From BOG-932 sp965276835 (GTDB lineage Bacteria > Pseudomonadota > Alphaproteobacteria > BOG-932 > Roseiterribacteraceae), in NCBI GenBank assembly GCA_965276835.1, contig OZ255631.1, positions 5,890,001 through 5,954,000 on the forward strand: DNA of 64,000 nucleotides. Direction: 5' to 3'. Below the pieces are notes generated by a model that was not told the origin of the DNA, made no database searches, and saw only the letters and a list, made by a program, of their open reading frames with translations. Position numbers and translations under genes: made by a program. Numbering within the stretch: position 1 is the first letter of the stretch; every line of letters starts with the position of its first letter. Shown here piece by piece: positions 53,077 through 61,660 of this stretch.

Positions 53077-53101
53077 CGTCCGGTCGGCGTTCGGAGTGAC
53101 A

Positions 53102-53555
53102 ATGAGTGTACGAACCCTAATCGCCGTCGCGATCGCGAACGTCGCCGTGACAGCGTTCGCCCCTTCTCGTTGGCTCATGAATGGGCGACAGGCGTGGTCA
53201 AAGAACGCATGGATTAGATGACGGACATGGGAAAGCCATGAAAGCTATGGCCGAGCATCTTCGTGCAAACCAGCTTTCGACGCTCAACGATGAGGCGTCA
53301 ATCATTCAAGTGGCGGCAGGATGTATCCCGTCCCTCTTTCCGCCCTGCAGTAATCAAAAGCCAACCGATGCGAAACCCGAAATATGGACGCGCTGGGACG
53401 ATTTTAGCGTTCGGACAAAGCAGCTAAGCGATGAAAGCACGAAACTCGCTGCGTTGGTGAGCAACGGCGATCCTGGTTCCAGAGGAGCCCAACTTCGGAT
53501 CGTCGGAGCTTCATGCGCTAGCTGCCATAAGACCTATCGCAACAAAGAGCAGTGA
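53102..53555 (+). pseudogene. cytochrome c' family, broken
   Basis: A signal-peptide start (MSVRTLIAVAIANVAVTAFA) is followed in another frame by AHEWATGVVKERMD, a stop, MTDMGK, and then in a third frame AMKAMAEHLRANQ through EIWTRWDDFSVRTKQL to the heme site SCASCHKTYR. Order and spacing match class II cytochrome c', a four-helix NO-binding heme protein. Two indels and a stop inactivate it. Confidence 0.75.
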
Positions 53556-53614
53556 CGCGTGAGTACGTCCAGTCTGCGACAGTCCATAAATCAATATATT
53601 GCGAGCAGATCATG

Positions 53615-54556
53615 TTACACGACGCGATCGGATTCAAGCTCGCAGTCAACATGCTCATCGACTTCGATCTGGATCGTGGCATGCGCGATGCTGAAATGCT
53701 CCTCCAGTTTATGCGCGAGTTGCGCCAGGAAGGCGTCGCCGGGATGGCCGGCTGGCATCAGACAATGACAGGTCAGGGCCGTCTCGGTCGTGCTCATCGG
53801 CCAGATATGTAGATCGTGAATTGCGGTGACGCCCGCCTGTTGTTCCAAGAATTCGGTGACGTCACCGGCATCGATGCCGACCGGCACAGCATCGAGCGCG
53901 AGGTTAACTGAATCGCGTAGCAGCGACCACGTACCGGCCACGATCACGACACTGATCACGATGCTGACCACGGGGTCCAGCCATAGCCAGCCCGTCCAGA
54001 TAATAACGGCGCCCGCGATCACCACGCCCAAAGCCACCAGGGCATCGGATGCCATGTGCACGAAAGCACCCTTGATGTTGAGATCGTCTTTCCGGCCCGA
54101 CATGAATAAAAAAGCGGTCACGCCGTTGACCAGGATGCCGATCGCCGCCACGGCCATGACGATAGCCCCGCCGACGGGTCGAGGGTCGCTCAGGCGTTGG
54201 ATACTTTCCCAGGCAATGCCGCCTGTCACGACGAGCAGCACGATCGCGTTGCCGAGGGCGGCAAGGATCGAGGATCGCCGCATGCCATAAGTATAGCGCT
54301 CGCTCGGCCGCCGCTTGCTGAGTACCGAGGCGAGCCAGGCCCCAGCCAGGCCCAGCACGTCGCCGAGATTATGGCCGGCATCGGCCAGCAGAGCGAGCGA
54401 GTGCGCCAAGATGCCGTAGAACACTTCGCCCAGAACATAGGCGAGGTTCAGCGCAATACCGATCGCGAAGGCTTTGCCAAAATTTGCCGGCGCATGATGG
54501 TGCGCGCCGCCGCCATGATGATGGCCGGCGTGATCGTGGTCGTAATGGTCTGTCAT
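53615..54556 (-). CDS. cation diffusion facilitator (CzcD-type metal exporter)
   Basis: 313 residues from MTDHYDHDHAGHHHGGGAHH, a His-rich metal-binding start. Six helices include YVLGEVFYGILAHSLALLAD then AGHNLGDVLGLAGAWL, with the HxxxD-type zinc site of helix 2 (ALLADAGHNLGD), and HMASDALVALGVVIAG with the helix 5 HxxxD site. A C-terminal cytosolic domain (VTAIHDLHIWPMSTTETALT) follows. It exports zinc, cobalt or nickel in exchange for protons. Its start overlaps the upstream gene's stop by ATGA. Confidence 0.92.
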   Translation of the reverse strand: MTDHYDHDHAGHHHGGGAHHHAPANFGKAFAIGIALNLAYVLGEVFYGILAHSLALLADAGHNLGDVLGLAGAWLASVLSKRRPSERYTYGMRRSSILAALGNAIVLLVVTGGIAWESIQRLSDPRPVGGAIVMAVAAIGILVNGVTAFLFMSGRKDDLNIKGAFVHMASDALVALGVVIAGAVIIWTGWLWLDPVVSIVISVVIVAGTWSLLRDSVNLALDAVPVGIDAGDVTEFLEQQAGVTAIHDLHIWPMSTTETALTCHCLMPAGHPGDAFLAQLAHKLEEHFSIAHATIQIEVDEHVDCELESDRVV

Positions 54557-55164
54557 ATTGCCCCGTCGAGGTTCGCAGCCTCTTTTTGTTCGTCGCATGC
54601 AGCTCGCCACACCTCACGCGCTGCATCCGCGTTCAAAGCCGCGATGCCAAGCCCCACAACCAAATCCGGCCAAGCCGACAACGTAAAGGCCGTTACGAGA
54701 CCAGCTATGATAATGGCGATATTTGCCAGGGCGTCGTTACGGGCTGAAAGAAAGGCCGCTCTTGTGAGACTGCCACTATGGCGACGATAGCAGGCCAATA
54801 TGAAGGCGCAGGATAGATTGATCGCCAGCGCGCCCGCCCCCGTCAGCGACAACAAGACGGGATTGGGCGCGGCCGGAAGATGAAATTTCTCCCAGGCTAA
54901 CCAGAGCGTTGCGAGGCTTGGCAGCAGCAAGATGCCCGCCAGCGCCATGCCGACACGCGCCCTCTCTTTCGTCGTCCAGCCAAGCGCAGCCAGAATTAGG
55001 AAGTTGACCGAGGCATCTTCCAGAAAGTCGATGCTATCGGCGAACAGCGAAACCGAGCCGATCGCGCGGGCAACGGCAAATTCAACGCCGAAATAGGCAA
55101 GGTTCAAAACGGCGACGAGCCGAACAATCTTCCGCAAAGCGTCGTCGGTGGAGATGGATGTCAT
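54553..55164 (-). CDS. cation transporter, CDF-like, short
   Basis: 203 residues from MTSISTDDALRKIVRLVAVL. Five or six helices include FGVEFAVARAIGSVSLFADS then IDFLEDASVNFLIL (the FADSxDFLED metal motif, Asp-rich rather than His-Asp) and FLSARNDALANIAIIIAG (RNDxxxN). No cytosolic domain. It pairs with the CzcD-type gene in one operon by an ATGA overlap. The Asp/Asn-rich sites suggest a different metal preference. The start has no Shine-Dalgarno; a TATAAT box six bases upstream suggests a leaderless transcript. Confidence 0.83.
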   Translation of the reverse strand: MTSISTDDALRKIVRLVAVLNLAYFGVEFAVARAIGSVSLFADSIDFLEDASVNFLILAALGWTTKERARVGMALAGILLLPSLATLWLAWEKFHLPAAPNPVLLSLTGAGALAINLSCAFILACYRRHSGSLTRAAFLSARNDALANIAIIIAGLVTAFTLSAWPDLVVGLGIAALNADAAREVWRAACDEQKEAANLDGAI

Positions 55165-55170
55165 GAGGCC

Positions 55171-55202
55171 ATTATACACATGCGGCGCGCACCGCACGGC
55201 AA
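55171..55202 (-). promoter_or_regulatory. candidate long-spacer promoter of the CDF operon
   Basis: On the minus strand, TTGCCG (55202-55197), a 20-base spacer and TATAAT (55176-55171). The spacer holds the near dyad GCGGTGCGCGCCGC. Long spacers with a central dyad are the mark of MerR-type metal-regulated promoters. The -10 box is six bases from the ATG. The IS1182 element begins only eight bases upstream. Confidence 0.4.
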
Positions 55203-55209
55203 AAGGCTT

Positions 55210-56461
55210 GTTCCAAATATCTTGCAGACTGTGCGGAAAGTCGCAGTAACGGATTCCCGTGTCGCGCTCTGAGCGGTAGAATCCGGCATGACACACATTC
55301 AAGGCCATGATCGCTCGCAGTTGCTGCTTTTGCCGGAAGCGGTGGACGACTATGTCGGATCGGATAATCCGGTTCGCTTCATCGCCGCCTTTGTCGATGG
55401 GCTGGACCTCCAGGCGGCTGGTTTTGCACGGGTCGAGGCCAAGGCGACGGGACGGCCAGGCTATTCCCCATCGGATCTGCTGAAGCTTTACATCTACGGC
55501 TATTTGAACCGGGTGCGCTCCAGCCGGCGGCTTGAGGCCGAGACGCGTCGGAATGTCGAGGTGATCTGGCTGCTGCGCCATCTGCGGCCGGACTTCAAGA
55601 CGATCGCGATTTCCGGCGCGACAACCGAACGGCGTTCCGCCAGGTCTTTCGGGAGTTCGTGCTGCTGTGCCGACAACTGGACCTGTTTGGCCGCGAACTG
55701 CTGGCGGTCGATGGCACGCGGATTAAGGCGGTCAACAACAAGGATCGCAATTTCACGCGGGCGTCGCTAACCTAGTTCATCAAGGCCGCCGATGCGAAGC
55801 TTGAAGAATACTTCAAGCGCATGGACGAGGGCGACGCGATTGAGAGTGACACGGGTGGCGCGCGGGTGAAGAACCTAGCCGAGAAGATCGCCGCCGTTCG
55901 CGGGCGACGTGATCGGTCGAAGGCGTTGCTTGCGGAATCTGTCCCGCCGGGCAGCAGCTCAAGCCCTATACATCGTCGATTCTGCGCGGCCTGAAGCGGA
56001 TCCACTATGCCAACCGGCAAGCCTGCGCCAACTGCGCTATCCGATCGCGATGCACGGACAATCAGGTCCGCGCAGTCTCCCGCTTTGAGAACGAAGCCGT
56101 GCTCGAACGCATGGAGGCACGCATGGCGAAGCGGCCGGACATCGTTGATCGGCGCCGCGAAACGGTTGAACACCCGTTCGGCACCATCAAGCAATGGATG
56201 AATCAGGGTGCTTTCCTGATGCGCCGGCTGGAAAAGGTCCGCGGCGAGTTCAGCCTGACCGCGCTCGCCTATAACCTCAGGCGGGCCATCAATATCGTGG
56301 GCGTCCAGGATTTGATTGCAGCAATCCATACATGAGGAGAGGGTATTCCCGCTCTTGCCGCCGCTCTCGATCCGCCGCCGGCCGATCAAATTCCAACTGT
56401 CCGGCGCTCGTTCGCCAGGAAACTATTCGAGTTTCCGCACAGTCTGCAAGATATTTGGAAC
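55210..56461 (+). mobile_element. IS1182-family element, internally deleted
   Basis: Perfect 30-base terminal inverted repeats (starting GTTCCAAATATCTTGCAGAC) bound 1252 bases. The transposase starts at 55288 (MTHIQGHDRSQLLLLPEAVD). It shifts frame near 55610, continues DLFGRELLAVDGTRIKAVNN, meets a stop at 55774, and then jumps from AAVRGRRDRSKALLAES directly to PAGQQLKPYTSSILRGL. The missing middle would hold the catalytic core. The C-terminus, ETVEHPFGTIKQWMNQGAFL, is intact. Confidence 0.9.
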
Positions 56462-57047
56462 GCCCTGCGCCGCCTCTGAGATCAACCGTTTAAGTGTTCC
56501 AAAATTCTGGTGCGAATGTCCGCTATCGCCCAGCCGTGGCCCCAAAGCAGACTGGCAGAAATCCACACAAGTCTGCCATTCCGTCCACCACGAATCGATG
56601 TCCGCTTACAGGGTGCCTGCCAGTACGGCGGCGTGACCGGGATGGGCAGATATCGTTGAAAAAGTCCCCGCTGGTTACTTCGTCGCGATTTCCACGCAAC
56701 GATATTTCGTATGCATGGCGCTCGACGAATCATCGTTTCGCCTACACCCTCGGCCGGATGCAAACATCACCGACAAAAATGGGTCGCGGACTTTTTCAAC
56801 GGAATCGGCGCTTTTCCGCCCTTCGCGCCGATCAGCGAATGGCCGGTTCTGGAATCATTAGTTCGACAGTCGAGCGTCTGGGTTGGGGCGAAACTCCCCG
56901 TTAGCCCCAGATCGGCAGCAGCGGGGGGAAAGCGGAATGGCCGCTTTCAGCGCCGAGCTTTGTCCCTTGAGCGGTCATTCGCGAGATTAGCCTCATTCTG
57001 GCTGCCCGACCTTTAGTACAACCGGAACGGGTGGTATCGTTGCACCC
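56462..57047. other. gap after IS1182, with a repeated GC-rich motif
   Basis: No gene seen. AGATCGGCAGCAGCGGGGGG at 56907 recurs inverted at about 58630-58655, on the other side of the S9 peptidase remnant. Short CCGCTTTC-type palindromic motifs, also seen at about 1390, are scattered here. Confidence 0.4.
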
Positions 57048-58379
57048 ATGCGTAACAGGATTCGCTCTGCATCGTTGATCGGCACCCTCGCCTTCATGGG
57101 CTTGGAGGTCACAGCCCTCATGTCGCCCATTTACGCAGCCAGCGATCAGAGCGTCGAAGGCTGGACACCACTCCGCCCCATCTCGTTCTCCCAGAATCCG
57201 AATGTCTTCTCTACCCAAGCCGTTAATTCGGCGGGCTTCTGGGGCGCGTATGAGTACGACATCGCGAAGAAATCACTCACCCGCGAGGTCGCCAGTTTAC
57301 CCGATCGCGACGCAGAACTTCTTGTGCGGGACGGTAAATTGGTGGGTTATATCGTGCCCTCTGAGCGAGCGGGCGTCGATAAGGCGGTTTATCTCGATCG
57401 GCATGGGAACATGACGTGAGTCGATAAATCACGCTTTGCCCGGACACGCTTAACCTTATTATCGACAGAGCCGCGGACGGGAAGCGCGTGTTGATTCTGG
57501 CCAGAAGCCCCCAAGATCCCGGCGCTTACTACGTCTTGGACCGGCACGGCCCTAAGGCGACGATGAATCCGCTTGGGGAACTCTATCCCCAACTTGGTCC
57601 CGGTCAGATCGTTGCTCCGCGAGCGATTACCTTTAGCGCTCGCGACGGCCTGACGATCCACGGCCATGTCAAGCTTCCGAAGAATACCGGATCGCACCCC
57701 GTACCGTTCGTCGTGTTGCCGCACGACGGGCCGAAGTCCCACGATGGAGCCTATTTTGACTATTAGGTCGAATTCCTGGTTAGCCGCGGCTATGGCGTTT
57801 TGGAGGTCGAGTATCGCGGATCGTCAGGTTATGGCGTCAAATTCGCGCAGGCCGGATTGAAGCAATGGGGTCTTGCGATGCAAGACGACGTCACCGACGG
57901 CACCAAGTGGATCATCGACCAGAAGCTGGCCGATCCTAAACGAATCTGCATCATGGGCCGGATACGGCGGGTATTCCGCCCTAATGGGCGCAGTGCGGGA
58001 GCCTGATTTGTATCGCTGTGCGGTCAGCTATGGCGGCATTTTCGATCTGCCCAAATGGGAAACAGGCCAAAATTCTATGGACCTTGGATACTTCGACATA
58101 CCCGCCATCGATAGCAACAAGGCCCACGACATATCGCCGATCGAGCAAGCCGACCACATTCAAGCCGCCGTTCTGCTCCTACACGGACGCATCGAAACCG
58201 GCGTTGCCATTAGCCAGACGGAGGCGATGGAGACCGCGCTGAAGCGCGCCCGAAAGCCGGTTCAGGCAATTTATTTCGACGATGAGGATTACTTCCTCTC
58301 CCAGGAAGCCAACCGCATTGCCTTTCTCAAAGCTGTCAAACAATTTTTGAGCGAACATTTGGGCGCCAACGGGACATAG
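57048..58379 (+). pseudogene. S9 family (prolyl oligopeptidase-like) peptidase, degenerate
   Basis: A signal-peptide start at 57048, then propeller sequence to a stop at 57419. The frame resumes at about 57450 with VLILARSPQDPGAYYVLDRH and the hydrolase domain entry FVVLPHDGPKSHD, then meets a TAG at 57763. FLVSRGYGVLEVEYRGSSGY is followed by a frameshift at the nucleophile turn. There the family GASYGG is AGYGGY, so the Ser is lost. The Asp region reads HGRIETGV and the His region EDYFLSQE, so all three catalytic residues are altered. Clearly inactive. Confidence 0.82.
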
Positions 58380-58727
58380 CCGGCGGTTCCGGCATTAAAG
58401 GAAATCTCCTTAGTCGCCGGCTCGTTTCGCGCAAATGGCCGGTCGGTCGCGCTCCTCGAAATTCCGAATTCCTTCCGACCCCTCCCGACTTTCCGAAATT
58501 CGAACCAAAGTGGGAGCGGGATGCGAACCGCAAAAAACCGATGGAGCGGTGTCCCTGGGAAAGGCAAAATTGTGCCTGGAACTGGATGTCCGGTTCTGCC
58601 CTTTGCCGCCGAAAAGCAGACAGACGGCTCTCCCCCCGCTGCTGCCGATCTCGGGTGACGGCGTGTTTCGCCCCAAGACGGTCGCTCCGGAGTTGACCTG
58701 CTCGTATCCTAAGCAGCCATTGTCCGG
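58380..58727. other. gap with inverted copy of the GC-rich motif
   Basis: No gene seen. It holds the inverted partner (about 58630-58655) of the motif at 56907. Confidence 0.35.
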
Positions 58728-58887
58728 CCGGGCACCTATCATTCCCTGCCACCGCGTGCTCGCGGCCGGCGGCAAGCTCGGTGGCTTTTCCGCGCCGGGC
58801 GGGGCGAACACCAAGCTCCGCATGCTGGCGCTGGAAGGCGTCAATCTCAATCCGCCGCCACTGGCGCAGGGTCGTTGGGGGTTTTAG
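58728..58887 (+). pseudogene. O6-alkylguanine-DNA alkyltransferase, C-terminal fragment
   Basis: About 50 codons: PIIPCHRVLAAGGKLGGFSA then PGGANTKLRMLALEGV, including the acceptor motif PCHRV of Ogt/Ada-type repair proteins. The N-terminal two-thirds (DNA-binding helix-turn-helix and asparagine hinge) is absent, so it is a relic. Confidence 0.75.
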
Positions 58888-58913
58888 AGATCGCCACAAG
58901 CCCTTCCGTGCAG

Positions 58914-61211
58914 TTACTTCGGTGCGCTCACGATGACATCCACACGATGGATTTCCGTACCATTGCTTGAGGTGTGGTCGTCATCTGTCAGCGGAATCGC
59001 GCCGGCCCGGCCCACATAGACGTCACCCTGTTCGGCCTGGCCGAGCTTCGGCACCGTCGCGTTCGCCATCGCGGTGCCGTCGACAGTCAGCGTCGCTGTC
59101 GGGCCTAGTGCTCCAGGGATCGGGGCAAAGGCGATTGTCACGATATGACGGCCCGGGGTGAGGGGCGTGGGAGCTGTTATCTCGGTCGTGTCTGTGGGGC
59201 GGTCGCTTATCCGATAGATGAAGCGGGGCGCTCCTTTCGCTAGCGACAGACCCCAGCCGCTGAAGCGGTCGCCTTGCGCGATCAGGACTCCATCGGCCGA
59301 AGCCGCCTGCACATCCAGGTCGACATCGATCCGCCAATCCTTCCGTAAAGTCGGGAATGCTTTGTCGGAATAGCGCGTCGCACCGGGATAATAGGTGAAA
59401 TGCGTGCGTCCCGCCAAAAGGCTCGGACGGTTGTCGGGGTTGAAGCGGGTAATGAAGCTGTCGTCCAAGGGCAACACGTTGTTGGCTTTCGCTGCTTCCA
59501 TGAATCCGGCCTTCAGCGCCTTCAATTTGTCGGGATAGCGCGCCGCGACATCGTCCGCCTGGGAAAAGTCACCGCGCAAATCATACAGCTCCCATCCATG
59601 CTCCTTGGCCCCGGGCATCGGCGTGGCGGCCCACGGCAATCTTATGGGCGTCGTCGATGCGATCCAGCCGTCCTGGTAATAAGCCGCGTTCCCCAGCATC
59701 TCGAAATACTGGGCATGGTGCGTGGACGGTGCGTCAGGTTCCGTGATACTGTACAGCATGCTCCCGCCCTGCAGCGGCTGCTGTTTTGTGCCGTGCAAAA
59801 CGGTCGGCGGAACGATGTGGGCCGCCTCATAGATCGTCGGAGCGATGTCGATCACGTGGTGGAACTGGGTCCTGATCTCTCCGCCATGGGGAATATGGCC
59901 GGACCATGAGATTACCATGCCGTTGCGCGTCCCGCCGAAATGCGAGGCGACTTGTTTTGCCCATTGGAACGGCGTGTCCATCCCCCAGGCCCAGCCGACA
60001 GGGTAGAGCCCTGAGGATTTCGGCCCGCCGAGTTCGTCAAGGTGCGCAAGCGTCTCGTGCGCGCTTTCGTCGGCACCGCCGAACGTCGCCGCATAGTTGC
60101 GCGAGCCGTCCAGTATTTCGGCTGCCGCGCCATTGTCGCCCTGGATAAAGATGATCAGGGTGTTGTCGAAGTCGCCGGTTTCCTTGAGTTCCGCGATCAC
60201 GCGGCCGATCTGGTCGTCATCGAACGCCAGTTGCGCGGCAAAGACCTCCATCATCCGGGCGGAGACGCGCTTCCGGTCGTCGTTGAGGGAATCCCAAGCC
60301 GGAATCGCCTCGGGCCGCGGCGTCAGTCGGGCATCCTTCGGCACGATGCCAAGCGCCTGTTGGCGCGCGAAAGTCAGCTCGCGCATCTTGTCCCAGCCCG
60401 TATCGAACTGGCCGCGATATTTCGCGATCCAATCCGCCGGTGCCTGGTTGGGCATGTGCGCCGAACCGGGCGCCAGATAGAGGAAAAACGGCTTGTTCGG
60501 CGTCAGGCTGTGGTGGACGTCCAGCCAGTGCACCGCATGGTCCGCCAGGTCCCTATCGAGGATGTAGCCGGCCTGCTTCGGGGGATCGATCGCATTGCGG
60601 TTCTCGATCAGCGCCGGGGCAAACTGGTCGGTATCCGCGCCGTTGAAGCCGTAGAAATAGTCGAACCCCATCGCGTTGGGCCAATGGTTGAACGGTCCGA
60701 CCGGCGTGTTTTCCCATTGCGGCGTGTTGTGATTCTTGCCGATCCAGGCGGTCGCGTAGCCGTTCTCAAGCAACACCTCGCCGATCGTCGCCGCACTGTC
60801 GGGGATGACCGAGGTATAGCCGTCCTCGTCGGTACTCATGTCGCTGATGACGCCCGATCCCACTGCATGATGGTTGCGCCCGGTCAGCAGCGCGGCGCGC
60901 GTCGGCGAGCACATCGCAGTGGTGTGAAACCGGACATAGCGCAGGCCGCTTGATGCCAACGCGGCGAAGGTCGGCGTCGGTATCGGGCCGCCGAACGGCG
61001 ACGACGCACCGAAGCCAACATCGTCGGTCATGATCAGCAGCACGTTGGGCGCGCCGGCCGGCGCCGTTTTCGGCTGCGGAAATGCATGCCAGCGCGGGGC
61101 CTGCACATTCGCAGATTGCTGGGCCGGTTGTGCATAGGCCCCGATGGCGGTCAGGCAGAGGGCGAGGGCGAGCGGGCAGGTTTTTCGTATTTTGCTGTTC
61201 GGACCGGTCAT
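58914..61211 (-). CDS. arylsulfatase (type I sulfatase)
   Basis: 765 residues, signal peptide ending at AYA. The metal Asp pair is in VLLIMTDDVGFG (D63, D64). The formylglycine site C101-S-P-T-R is in TTAMCSPTRAALLTGRNHH. GKNHNTPQWE and FIQGDNGAAAE supply further site residues. The last 170 residues form a beta-rich domain typical of long bacterial arylsulfatases. It needs a formylglycine-generating enzyme, not encoded in this window. Probably periplasmic, releasing sulfate from aryl or alkyl esters. Confidence 0.93.
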   Translation of the reverse strand: MTGPNSKIRKTCPLALALCLTAIGAYAQPAQQSANVQAPRWHAFPQPKTAPAGAPNVLLIMTDDVGFGASSPFGGPIPTPTFAALASSGLRYVRFHTTAMCSPTRAALLTGRNHHAVGSGVISDMSTDEDGYTSVIPDSAATIGEVLLENGYATAWIGKNHNTPQWENTPVGPFNHWPNAMGFDYFYGFNGADTDQFAPALIENRNAIDPPKQAGYILDRDLADHAVHWLDVHHSLTPNKPFFLYLAPGSAHMPNQAPADWIAKYRGQFDTGWDKMRELTFARQQALGIVPKDARLTPRPEAIPAWDSLNDDRKRVSARMMEVFAAQLAFDDDQIGRVIAELKETGDFDNTLIIFIQGDNGAAAEILDGSRNYAATFGGADESAHETLAHLDELGGPKSSGLYPVGWAWGMDTPFQWAKQVASHFGGTRNGMVISWSGHIPHGGEIRTQFHHVIDIAPTIYEAAHIVPPTVLHGTKQQPLQGGSMLYSITEPDAPSTHHAQYFEMLGNAAYYQDGWIASTTPIRLPWAATPMPGAKEHGWELYDLRGDFSQADDVAARYPDKLKALKAGFMEAAKANNVLPLDDSFITRFNPDNRPSLLAGRTHFTYYPGATRYSDKAFPTLRKDWRIDVDLDVQAASADGVLIAQGDRFSGWGLSLAKGAPRFIYRISDRPTDTTEITAPTPLTPGRHIVTIAFAPIPGALGPTATLTVDGTAMANATVPKLGQAEQGDVYVGRAGAIPLTDDDHTSSNGTEIHRVDVIVSAPK

Positions 61212-61302
61212 CTTTGACGCTTGTTTCCGTATTAGAATTGAATTGGCTGGCGACCTAATTTCAGTCCTTTTCTATTTGGAAATAAAGTAAAATGATTCAG
61301 TC

Positions 61303-61383
61303 GAGCAGATCCTGCGCCACCCGGCGTTTCTAGGCCTGCGCGAGGACAAGGTGGCCAGAGATGTTGTGCTGGATCGCGACTGC
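61303..61383 (+). pseudogene. DNA ligase D relic (about 27 codons)
   Basis: EQILRHPAFLGLREDKVARD matches the end of the ligase domain in LigD-type proteins (HPxFxGLREDK). Nothing on either side continues the protein. Confidence 0.45.
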
Positions 61384-61660
61384 GGCAGTGTCGCGGTGGG
61401 GGAGGGTCACGAGACGCTAAGCCCTGGAAGCATTGAGTTAGGCGACTGTCGCCCCAACCCTGTCATAAAAGTAGCCCATCGCGCTATTCCAGGAGCGGAC
61501 ACTCCGAGCCGCTTGGCAGAGGCGGTATCACGCCCACGCCAGCCGTCCAATCGCTTTGGCTAGCATTTCAAAAGCGGGCGTTCTTTTAAGGTCTCCATGT
61601 CGATTTCGGTCGCGCCAAGGCGAGCGGCCCCCAAAAGGAATATCCAGGGCCAACCGAATC
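61384..61660. other. gap, nothing recognised
   Basis: No supported gene between the LigD relic and the repeat-protein stop. Confidence 0.4.

Noticed and set aside
60042..60953. 303-codon plus-strand frame
   Set aside because: It is entirely opposite the arylsulfatase, which has complete catalytic motifs.
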